From assembly GCA_022865545.1 (NCBI GenBank), contig JALHTA010000107.1:1-8941 (forward strand): 8,941 bases of DNA, given 5' to 3'. Numbering within the stretch: position 1 is the first letter of the stretch; each line of letters starts with the position of its first letter. Below are positions 1 to 6,506 of this stretch, piece by piece. The translations under genes and the position numbers were made by a program. The stretch comes from Actinomycetota bacterium (GTDB lineage: Bacteria > Actinomycetota > Humimicrobiia > Humimicrobiales > Humimicrobiaceae). The notes below the pieces were generated by a model. That model was not told the DNA's origin, searched no databases, and saw only the letters and a list, made by a program, of their open reading frames with translations.

Positions 1-747
1 AAAGCCGACAACCGGGACACCGCAGGAAACAGACTCGATCACAGAATTGGGACAGGCCGGATTTAGCTGACAGTGAATAAGAATATCAGTTTTTTGCAAT
101 TCTTTTGCCACCTCTTCTTTATTCATCGCACCAGGACAAACAATATATTTCCTTTCCATTAGTTTACGGGCTTCAGTATCGGTAACAGGTCCTATTACTC
201 TGAGTTCAAAATTATATTTATTCATGATCGAATCCAGGGCCAGTACCACAGGTTCGATCATATCCTTGTTTCTATAAGATCCGGTAGTGGTAAAAACTAT
301 CTTATTTCTATTAAATGTCTTATTTTTAGGATAAAAAACGGATTTATCAGTTCCATTAAATATTATCCTGTATTTTTCCTTCTGTATCTTACCCAGTATG
401 GTAAAACACTCTATTTTGCTGTATTCACTCTGGAAAATAATAAAATCTGAGTATTTTAAATATTCTATCTTCATTTCCCGGTTATAGTAGAGATATTTTA
501 ATCCATGTTTTGAAGGATAATAAACTCCATCAAGTCTTTGTATTATGGGAAGTCTCTTTGCCTTGAAATTTTCCAATATCTTTCTATCAAAAGATATTGG
601 AAAAAATATGCTATCGGCTTCTTCATAATTTTCCTTTTCACTAATAAACTTATAGGACTTTTTTATAAAGTATTCCTGCAGGTTATTCATGAATGTTGCA
701 GGTCCGCCAATACATTGCTTGTATGTTTTAAAGGGAACATATATCAT
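1..747 (-). CDS. GT4-family glycosyltransferase, N-terminal 249 residues (3' end outside window)
   Basis: Reading the minus strand from the ATG at 747-745 gives 249 open codons that run off the left edge, so the C-terminus is missing. The product starts MIYVPFKTYKQCIGGPATF; the GGPATF glycine turn after the first beta strand is typical of GT-B fold, GT4 glycosyltransferases. A segment near residues 130-150 reads RIIFNGTDKSVFYP, the usual linker into the nucleotide-sugar-binding half, and the end reads CPNSVIESVSCGVPVV, the GT4 donor-site region with its conserved glutamate at about residue 238. The upstream acidic partner of the usual EX7E pair is a proline here, within an NPACPNSVIE context; I recall similar PCPN forms in some GT4 members. 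The start is 8 nt after the preceding stop codon and has no Shine-Dalgarno sequence, so translation may depend on the upstream gene. Sugar specificity cannot be read. A cytoplasmic, membrane-associated role in repeat-unit assembly is inferred. Confidence 0.88.
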   Translation of the reverse strand, partial: MIYVPFKTYKQCIGGPATFMNNLQEYFIKKSYKFISEKENYEEADSIFFPISFDRKILENFKAKRLPIIQRLDGVYYPSKHGLKYLYYNREMKIEYLKYSDFIIFQSEYSKIECFTILGKIQKEKYRIIFNGTDKSVFYPKNKTFNRNKIVFTTTGSYRNKDMIEPVVLALDSIMNKYNFELRVIGPVTDTEARKLMERKYIVCPGAMNKEEVAKELQKTDILIHCQLNPACPNSVIESVSCGVPVVGF

Positions 748-755
748 ATTTTGTA

Positions 756-1784
756 TTATAGATACTTGAAATAGATTTCCTTATAATATCTCTCTGCTAT
801 CAGTTTCCAATCATAATCTTTGACAGTTTCCAGACCCCGTGAAATTATTTTATTTTTAAGACTGCTGTCTTCTATGACTTTTTCGCAATTATAGACCAGA
901 TCCTCCAAATCGTCTATTTTACTGACCAGAGCGTTATGCCCATGCTTTGCAATATCGTGGACCATACCGACATCGGTGCTTACAACTGGAACTCCTGAAG
1001 CAAAAGACTCGATCAGGGCCTTTGGCCCTCCCTCAGCCCTTGATGTTATGATATAAAGGTCTATCGCTTTGTAAAAGTTCACTATATTCAGATAATTTCT
1101 AAAATAGAAATGCCTGAATGCAATGTTTTTCGACGACAGTCTCTTCTTCACATAACCTCTTGCAGGACCTGTCAGTAAAACAAAAACGGGATATTTTGTT
1201 TTGAGTCTCTGGATTACTTCGCAAAAAATATCAGGACCTTTTACTAACTTGGGAGTATTGCCCTCGCCCCAGCCATTCCCATCTTTTTGGAAAGAACCCA
1301 CGCAAATGGAATTATCGGGAATCCCTAACTTCTTTCTGATGTGCCTTTTCTCCAGATCACCGGTTTTCTTAAACAGACCTGTATCAATACCGATCGGTAT
1401 TACTTTTATTTTTTTTTCTTCTGCTCCCCATTTGATCAACTGCTCCCTGGTAATCGAACATGAAGTATGAATAATATCTAATTTTTTTGAAACCCCGGGA
1501 AGCAGCCTGATATATTCCAGATCCTGGTCAGTTCCATGATACCAGGTCAATACCACTGTATTGTTTTTATTTACATAAACATAGTTGGCGGGTAGATAAG
1601 TGTTTCTTGAACCAAAGTGTAAAATCTGTTCCTCTATCCTGGATATTCTGCGTCTGGACATCCTGAGCAAAGTTGCCGGGATATTATACAAATTTTTGAT
1701 ATTTTCGGTTATGTATTTACCTTCCAGGTTGGTTACCCAGTTAATAGGTTCAATAATATAAATTATTTTTTTTCTCAAAATCAT
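756..1784 (-). CDS. GT4-family glycosyltransferase
   Basis: This 342-residue protein has two Rossmann-like halves as in GT-B retaining glycosyltransferases. The N-terminal half carries the acceptor-side segment YHGTDQDL (about 82-89). The interdomain segment VIPIGIDTGLFKK spans 128-140. The C-terminal half has the donor-site EX7E motif, E251 to E259 (EGGPKALIE), followed by SFASGVPVVSTDVG. An inserted loop, FQKDGNGWGEGNTPKLVKGP at 165-184, sits just after the first strand of the second domain and ends in the conserved K-G-P stretch that normally contacts the nucleotide phosphates. The predicted role is transfer of one sugar to the growing lipid-linked oligosaccharide; donor and linkage are unknown. 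An in-frame TAA directly precedes the ATG, so the start cannot lie further upstream. No ribosome binding site is visible. A 116-nt gap separates it from the aminotransferase gene upstream, and the next GT gene begins 8 nt after its stop. Confidence 0.92.
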   Translation of the reverse strand: MILRKKIIYIIEPINWVTNLEGKYITENIKNLYNIPATLLRMSRRRISRIEEQILHFGSRNTYLPANYVYVNKNNTVVLTWYHGTDQDLEYIRLLPGVSKKLDIIHTSCSITREQLIKWGAEEKKIKVIPIGIDTGLFKKTGDLEKRHIRKKLGIPDNSICVGSFQKDGNGWGEGNTPKLVKGPDIFCEVIQRLKTKYPVFVLLTGPARGYVKKRLSSKNIAFRHFYFRNYLNIVNFYKAIDLYIITSRAEGGPKALIESFASGVPVVSTDVGMVHDIAKHGHNALVSKIDDLEDLVYNCEKVIEDSSLKNKIISRGLETVKDYDWKLIAERYYKEIYFKYL

Positions 1785-1900
1785 TTAAAATATTATTTTT
1801 TTCATCAATTAAAACATAATAGGATTTAACTAAAATATCCTGTATGCTCAAATACTTAAAAATATAACTCTATATAACCGTAATTTTATCCTTGTTTTCC

Positions 1901-3019
1901 CTACAGCCTATATTCTTTACCAAATTTCTTTAAAGTCTCTATAATATATTCAATATCAGATTTACTTAAATTCGGGTGCAGCGGAATATTAAGACCCACT
2001 TCATTCAATATCTCAGAATTTTTAAGTTTTAGATCCATCGAACCGTAAATAGGGATCATGTGCAGGGGTTGATATCTTAAAGTGGTATAAATACCCTTAT
2101 CGTATAAATATTTTGCCAGTTTATCTCTCTTATCGTTTTTAAGCCTTATTAAATATGTAAAATAAGAATGTTGTTCATCTTTATCTGCATTCTCGGGTAT
2201 ATCAAGCCAGGGTAATCCTGAAAATTCTTCCTGATATAAGTCCCATATATACTTCCTGTATTTTTGATGCTTATCAAGCTTTTTAAGTTGAGCCAGACCG
2301 ATCGATGCACTGATATCGTCCGGAAGCATCTTCATAAAAAGATCCATTACATTATATTCCCACCATCTATCTCTTGTAGCAGAGGTTTCAAAACCTGACT
2401 TTTCAATACCGCAATATCTCAGCTTTTTGGCCCTTTCTATATATTCTTCGTTTTTTGAAGTAATACCCCCGGCTTCCCCGATGGCAAGATTTTTGACTCC
2501 GTCAAAACTATATACTCCGATATCTCCTATATCCCCGCAATATTTCATACCGATCTTTGAATCCACGGCATGTGCCGCATCCTCTATTACCGGTAGATCA
2601 AATGCTTTTATTTCTTCCATCTTCACAGGTTTGCCGCCATAATGAACTACCATTATTGCTTTTGTCTTTTTTGTTATTCTGGGTGCAATAGTATCATAGG
2701 TCACATTCTGGCTACCCGGATCAACATCGCAAAATACAGGTTTGCAGCCACTCAGGACTACAGCCGTTGCGCATGATATCCAGGTAAAGGCTGGCAATAC
2801 CACTTCAGAGTTTTTAGGAAGATCCATCAGTTTTAAAGCCATATGCAGACTGTTTGATCCGCTGTTTAACATTACAAAATTTTTTAGATCAAGTCTCTCA
2901 GCAAATCTATCCTCAAAAAGTTTTGTTTTGGGACCCATACCGATCCACTGATTTTCAATACTTGTCCTGATCTCGGCTATTTCTTCTTCTCCGACTTTTG
3001 AACCAAAAACTGATATCAT
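1901..3019 (-). CDS. DegT/DnrJ/EryC1/StrS-family PLP-dependent sugar aminotransferase
   Basis: This 372-residue protein has the usual length for the family, whose members transfer an amino group, normally from glutamate, to a keto sugar attached to a nucleotide. Visible landmarks are LNSGSNSLHMAL (51-62, phosphate-binding region), PAFTW (76-80), VVHYGGKP (124-131), EDAAHA (146-151, with D147 expected to hold the pyridine nitrogen of PLP) and YSFDGVKNLAIGEAGG (170-185), where K176 is the expected Schiff-base lysine. The family's usual GEGG reads GEAGG here. All core catalytic residues seem present, so I expect an active aminotransferase rather than a 3,4-dehydratase variant, which would lack the lysine. 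The start has the best ribosome binding site in the window. No 4,6-dehydratase, epimerase or N-acyltransferase lies nearby, so the keto-sugar substrate, and therefore the product (for example a 4-amino-4,6-dideoxy or a 3-amino sugar), cannot be assigned. It acts in the cytoplasm, probably supplying a donor for the neighbouring glycosyltransferases. Confidence 0.95.
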   Translation of the reverse strand: MISVFGSKVGEEEIAEIRTSIENQWIGMGPKTKLFEDRFAERLDLKNFVMLNSGSNSLHMALKLMDLPKNSEVVLPAFTWISCATAVVLSGCKPVFCDVDPGSQNVTYDTIAPRITKKTKAIMVVHYGGKPVKMEEIKAFDLPVIEDAAHAVDSKIGMKYCGDIGDIGVYSFDGVKNLAIGEAGGITSKNEEYIERAKKLRYCGIEKSGFETSATRDRWWEYNVMDLFMKMLPDDISASIGLAQLKKLDKHQKYRKYIWDLYQEEFSGLPWLDIPENADKDEQHSYFTYLIRLKNDKRDKLAKYLYDKGIYTTLRYQPLHMIPIYGSMDLKLKNSEILNEVGLNIPLHPNLSKSDIEYIIETLKKFGKEYRL

Positions 3020-3025
3020 TATATG

Positions 3026-3034
3026 TCCTTCCTT
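3026..3034 (-). promoter_or_regulatory. Strong ribosome binding site of the aminotransferase gene
   Basis: The minus strand reads AAGGAAGGA followed by 6 nt and the ATG at 3019-3017. This is the most consensus-like Shine-Dalgarno site in the window. It fixes the start and suggests this enzyme is translated independently of the gene upstream. Confidence 0.75.
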
Positions 3035-3088
3035 TTTCTATTAGCTTAAACTAATCCGATTACTTTAAAACCGGTATTGCCTCTATCT

Positions 3089-4195
3089 TCAAATAATCCA
3101 ATTATAGTTTATTTTTAGTTTACATCCAAAATATCTGTTCAATATCTTTCTGGATTTTGATAAAAACCCATATTTAATAGAGAATCCGATTTCCTTTATA
3201 AAAATAACCAGGTATTTCAAACGTCTCTTTGCCAGGTTAAATTTTCTCTTTTCCAACAATTCTAAAAATATTTCCCTGTATCTCTCACACATAAGATAAT
3301 CATTATAGGGGTACTCGTCTATTTTATTAAAATAATATTCATAATTTTCTAATAACTCTGCGAACTTTTTTTTAAAATCTTCCGGCCCATCAAACATTAC
3401 ACCAAAATCTCCGCAATATTCCGGCAGTGCGCCGCTGTTTCTGAACAACAGCGGTAACCCGCACATAGCTCCCTCAATATGGTGCATTCCTGCGGGTTCA
3501 TTGATCGACCCTGTTATATAAATATGATTTGATCTTAATTCTCTGGATAATTCCTTTCCGTCCAGAGGTGCTATGACCTTACAATTTCTAAATTTAAAAT
3601 TATCCGGCACCCTTCCGATATAGCTGAATTCAACCTTTTTTCCATTAATGGTTTTAATTAAGTCCAGTTTCCCGTAAATATCAAAACCCTTGTTGTAATT
3701 GGCACCCCAGTGATGTGTAACAACCCTGACAGGGGACCTGCCATCCCACTTTTTTTTCCCGTGCTTATTAAAAATTTCACTATCAGCCCCATTTCTAATA
3801 ACACTATGATCTTTATTATAAAAAAGCCCCTTGCGTATAAAAAGATCCTCTAAAAAATTACTTATGAAGATAGTATGATCTGCAACTTTATTTGCCCTGA
3901 CAAGAAAACTATTCAAATATTTTGTCTTCTTTCTTTCATCGCATTCATTGATCCTATGGACAACTATCGTATCTGGCTTTTTAATCAAATATCTGGATAT
4001 TTGAACTTGATTATAGGCACCTGTTTTTGAATTTTTTCTTGGTTCGGTCATTAAAATAATATCTATATCCTTATCTTTGAGATCTGTCGTTACTTCCCAG
4101 TTCCTGTTTTTTAAATGATTAAGCAAGCTCAATGCAAATCTATTGCCGCCGCCCCAGGAACCCTTCATTATATTTGTACCTATAGATACCTTCAA
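3089..4195 (-). CDS. GT4-family glycosyltransferase (TTG start, overlaps polymerase gene)
   Basis: The 368-residue product has an N-terminal GT-B domain beginning MKVSIGTNIMKGSWGGGNRF, where the GGGNRF turn is the acceptor-domain glycine loop. HRINECDERK (80-89) and FISNFL (110-115) follow, then the linker VIRNGADSEIFN (132-143). The donor domain has RVVTHHWGANYNKGFD (157-172) and a canonical EX7E pair, E233 to E241, in NEPAGMHHIEGAMCGLP. The last 50 or so residues are very basic with short hydrophobic stretches, which would suit peripheral membrane attachment. The only possible initiator between an in-frame upstream stop and the conserved first beta strand is TTG at 4195-4193, which overlaps the TGA of the polymerase gene (TTGA). 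This makes translational coupling likely. An AAGGAG lies 12 nt upstream inside the polymerase coding sequence. The donor sugar is unknown; the role is inferred as repeat-unit assembly or side-branch addition. Confidence 0.9.
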   Translation of the reverse strand: MKVSIGTNIMKGSWGGGNRFALSLLNHLKNRNWEVTTDLKDKDIDIILMTEPRKNSKTGAYNQVQISRYLIKKPDTIVVHRINECDERKKTKYLNSFLVRANKVADHTIFISNFLEDLFIRKGLFYNKDHSVIRNGADSEIFNKHGKKKWDGRSPVRVVTHHWGANYNKGFDIYGKLDLIKTINGKKVEFSYIGRVPDNFKFRNCKVIAPLDGKELSRELRSNHIYITGSINEPAGMHHIEGAMCGLPLLFRNSGALPEYCGDFGVMFDGPEDFKKKFAELLENYEYYFNKIDEYPYNDYLMCERYREIFLELLEKRKFNLAKRRLKYLVIFIKEIGFSIKYGFLSKSRKILNRYFGCKLKINYNWII

Positions 4196-5508
4196 TTCTG
4201 TCTTACGCTCCTTTTATCTTCCCAGTTTAACCCAATTGCCAGAGAAGTAACTGTGGAAATGCACATCATAACACCAGGTGCAGACATGTAATCCTCAGTT
4301 AAAGATAAGACGAACAATGCAATAATGCTGCCCATTACACATAAATATACCTTCTTTGAGAATTCATTCCCGGCCGACCTATAAGACCTGAAAATAATTA
4401 TAAAGCAAAAAACCCAAAAAGATATTACCAGCAGCAGCCCGATCACCCCGGTTTCAGCCATGAAGTTCAGGTACGAATTATGGGCATTTGAAGTATCAAA
4501 TATATAACCGGGCATTTTATAAAGTGCAAATATTCCAGGAAATCCTGATAATCGAACCGTATCATAATTTGTCCATGCTATATCATTATATCTTCCAAAA
4601 CCAACACCGAAGATAGGACTTTGCTTAAACAAATAAATCGCCTTATCCCACATATTGAATCTTGTGACTATATTCTCATCATAAATATTAACAATTTGTG
4701 CAATTCTCTTATATGCTCCTGTTATAAATATAAAAGGAGCTGACACTGCAGCCAGTATAAGGAGGTTGCGGACAAGTTTTAAAAATGATTTACTATTTAT
4801 CCAGAATATAAAAACCGCAGCTACGGCAAATGCGATCAAACTCCCTCTGCTCTTTGTCATCATAAGTGCAATAAGCAACAGGCCTAATATTCCCATATAT
4901 GGTATTTTTTTTCTATTATTTGACTCCAGAAAAAATGCTAAAGCAAAGATACCTGCAACTGCGGTAACGGAGCCTGTAGCATTGTGCGAATTATTCAATG
5001 CTATATACTCCAGCCCGACTTCTATTTTAGAAATCCTTATAGTTAAAAAATGCATGTTGTTCGAATATTCAAAGAAACCAATAACCGCAAAGATTGAAAA
5101 TATTACAAACAAAAACCATAAATAAATATTTAAGGTCTTTCTGTAATTCAAAAATGGAACAGCAAATATAAAAAACGGCAGGTAACAAAAGAAAAAACTT
5201 CCATCAAACCGTAAAAAGCCATAGGAGAATAAATTCATCAAAGTTTGATCAGATAAAAAGTAACTGAATATGAAATACAGGAAAATAATAAGAAGTAAAA
5301 TATTTATTCTAAAATGGTACTCTGTAATTACTCTATTATTAAAAAAGTAGATAATACTCACAATAAATAAAGATAGGAAAAAACCTATTGATAGATATGA
5401 AAATTTATTCATTAAAAGAAGCAGCGGTAATAATGCTATTAATAGATAAATAGCTTCTTTTATATCTAAATCCATTAATTTTTTTTTATTCAAAATAGGA
5501 AGTCTCAT
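4192..5508 (-). CDS. O-antigen polymerase/ligase family membrane protein (Wzy/WaaL type)
   Basis: This 438-residue, very hydrophobic protein has about 11-12 predicted membrane segments (for example about 18-56, 67-85, 105-146, 181-237, 246-262, 351-373, 386-426). Landmarks of the O-antigen ligase/polymerase superfamily are present in order: TKSRGSLIAF (218-227); a large loop with NIVTRFNMWDKAIYLFKQSPIFGVGFGRYN, R283 and the GVGFG turn being typical; and NAHNSYLNFMAETGVIG (341-356) with H343 and E352. From established work on WaaL-type enzymes, two arginines and a loop histidine take part in glycosyl transfer from undecaprenyl diphosphate. R221, R283 and H343 are the natural counterparts here. 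It should act at the outer face of the cytoplasmic membrane, either polymerising repeat units (Wzy) or transferring glycan to a lipid or protein acceptor. Sequence alone does not separate these, but its place among repeat-unit glycosyltransferases slightly favours polymerase. The start has no Shine-Dalgarno site; M12 is a possible alternative start. Confidence 0.9.
   Translation of the reverse strand: MRLPILNKKKLMDLDIKEAIYLLIALLPLLLLMNKFSYLSIGFFLSLFIVSIIYFFNNRVITEYHFRINILLLIIFLYFIFSYFLSDQTLMNLFSYGFLRFDGSFFFCYLPFFIFAVPFLNYRKTLNIYLWFLFVIFSIFAVIGFFEYSNNMHFLTIRISKIEVGLEYIALNNSHNATGSVTAVAGIFALAFFLESNNRKKIPYMGILGLLLIALMMTKSRGSLIAFAVAAVFIFWINSKSFLKLVRNLLILAAVSAPFIFITGAYKRIAQIVNIYDENIVTRFNMWDKAIYLFKQSPIFGVGFGRYNDIAWTNYDTVRLSGFPGIFALYKMPGYIFDTSNAHNSYLNFMAETGVIGLLLVISFWVFCFIIIFRSYRSAGNEFSKKVYLCVMGSIIALFVLSLTEDYMSAPGVMMCISTVTSLAIGLNWEDKRSVRQN
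4208..4215 (-). promoter_or_regulatory. Ribosome binding site supporting the TTG start
   Basis: The minus strand reads AAAAGGAG, then 12 nt, then TTG at 4195-4193. The site lies inside the last codons of the upstream membrane-protein gene. The spacing is longer than the usual 5-9 nt, which together with the TTG codon suggests modest expression or reliance on ribosomes finishing the upstream gene. Confidence 0.55.
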
Positions 5509-5581
5509 AATACTTGAATAAATTATTAAACATAAATATATTAAATTTTAATCAATACACCCCTGCATTAAACTGTTCACC

Positions 5582-6460
5582 TTACCTGACAAGTCTTAAA
5601 GCCGATAAAAATCTATTTAACAAAAACTCCATATTTCTTTCTGTTTTAAATAAGAATAATAAAAATTTATTTACTTTTAGTATTTCCGTTAAAAAATAAA
5701 GCTCACTTTCATAAACAAATCTTTTTTTTCTTAATATGCTGAAACTTTTTTTTACCGACCCGGAGTGATCATGGTAAACTTCGATCCCGGGATAATAAAT
5801 AACTCCGATCCGGCAGTCATCGATCTTCCTATATATTAGTTCCTCCGAATAATATATAAAAGTATTTGTATTAAACATTCCTGCCCTGATGAAATCACTT
5901 GCCCTGCATAAAAAACAGGCGCCATTTAAAAGAAAAACCCTTTTAGGTCCCTTTATTTTCTTTAAACTCCTATTAATGCCAAAAATCCTATCGACCACTC
6001 CATTATTTCCAATATGAAACATGCATTTTAAAAAACCTGTCTTTTTTAAATGCGGTAACATAAGGGAGCCGTCATTATTAATGATTTTAGGTCCTAAAAA
6101 TCCGCACTCCAGTTTATTTAGCATTCTTACAGATTCTCTAAAATAATTTTCATCCTTGATCACAATATCCTCATTACTAAAAAGAACCATGTCATCATCA
6201 CTGATTATTTTCTTATCAGTCAGATAGCAGAAACCGTAGTTATTTGCTTCTGAATATCCAACATTCTTATTTATATTCAGCAACAATATTTTTTCACTTT
6301 CGAAAGATTTTATTACTTTATTGAGGTAAATATCATCCGGGCTATTATTAACTACAACCAGAATCCAATTATTGTAGGTCTGGTTCAATAAACCCCTGAT
6401 AAATCTTTCAATTAGATCTTCAGAATAATAATTTATTGTGACTATTCCAATTTTTTGCAT
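5582..6460 (-). CDS. GT2-family glycosyltransferase, rhamnosyltransferase-like
   Basis: This 292-residue protein starts IGIVTINYYSEDLIERFIRGLLNQTYNNW, the GT-A nucleotide-binding opening. It has VVVNNSPDD (35-43), then NKNVGYSEANNYGF (64-77), a common signature of the WbbL/RfbF-like rhamnosyltransferase branch of GT2. The metal-binding position normally written NPD or DxD reads NED at 96-98. FLGPKI (121-126) follows, then FLLNGACFLCRASDFIRAGMFN (about 176-197), YYSEELIYR (203-211), where other members carry a YYEE or YYED acidic pair, and a late histidine in YHDHSGS (229-235). The length suits a single-domain inverting transferase on the cytoplasmic side of the membrane. Rhamnose is a family-based guess; no dTDP-rhamnose genes are in the window. 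GGAAGA lies 5 nt before the ATG and fixes the start. The gap to the preceding gene is 46 nt and to the polymerase gene 73 nt. Confidence 0.9.
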   Translation of the reverse strand: MQKIGIVTINYYSEDLIERFIRGLLNQTYNNWILVVVNNSPDDIYLNKVIKSFESEKILLLNINKNVGYSEANNYGFCYLTDKKIISDDDMVLFSNEDIVIKDENYFRESVRMLNKLECGFLGPKIINNDGSLMLPHLKKTGFLKCMFHIGNNGVVDRIFGINRSLKKIKGPKRVFLLNGACFLCRASDFIRAGMFNTNTFIYYSEELIYRKIDDCRIGVIYYPGIEVYHDHSGSVKKSFSILRKKRFVYESELYFLTEILKVNKFLLFLFKTERNMEFLLNRFLSALRLVR

Positions 6461-6465
6461 TTTGA

Positions 6466-6471
6466 TCTTCC
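6466..6471 (-). promoter_or_regulatory. Ribosome binding site of the rhamnosyltransferase-like gene
   Basis: The minus strand reads GGAAGA followed by 5 nt and the ATG at 6460-6458. The match to the anti-Shine-Dalgarno sequence is moderate, but it is well spaced and supports this start. Confidence 0.55.
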
Positions 6472-6506
6472 AAATATCAATATAACGATTTAAACCGGTC
6501 TTCCTC

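Noticed and set aside
538..774. Plus-strand open frame of 78 codons
   Set aside because: It lies almost wholly opposite the left-edge GT4 gene, has no family resemblance, and is a shadow of that frame.
1201..1470. Plus-strand open frame of 89 codons
   Set aside because: It is antisense to a clear GT4 gene with conserved motifs; the composition is that of a reversed coding strand.
2427..2951. Two plus-strand open frames opposite the aminotransferase
   Set aside because: Both are antisense to well-conserved catalytic regions and show no recognisable protein features.
3040..3055. Inverted repeat ATTAG/CTAAT with a 6-nt loop just upstream of the aminotransferase ribosome binding site
   Set aside because: A 5-bp A/T-rich stem is expected by chance here; there is no terminator tract or known operator pattern.
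4766..5125. Plus-strand open frame of 119 codons
   Set aside because: It is antisense to the membrane polymerase; lysine- and isoleucine-rich text is expected from reversing its codons.
5514..5699. Plus-strand open frame of 61 codons partly in the gap after the GT2 gene
   Set aside because: Two thirds of it overlaps the 3' end of the GT2 gene on the other strand. It is low-complexity Asn/Lys/Leu with no ribosome binding site.
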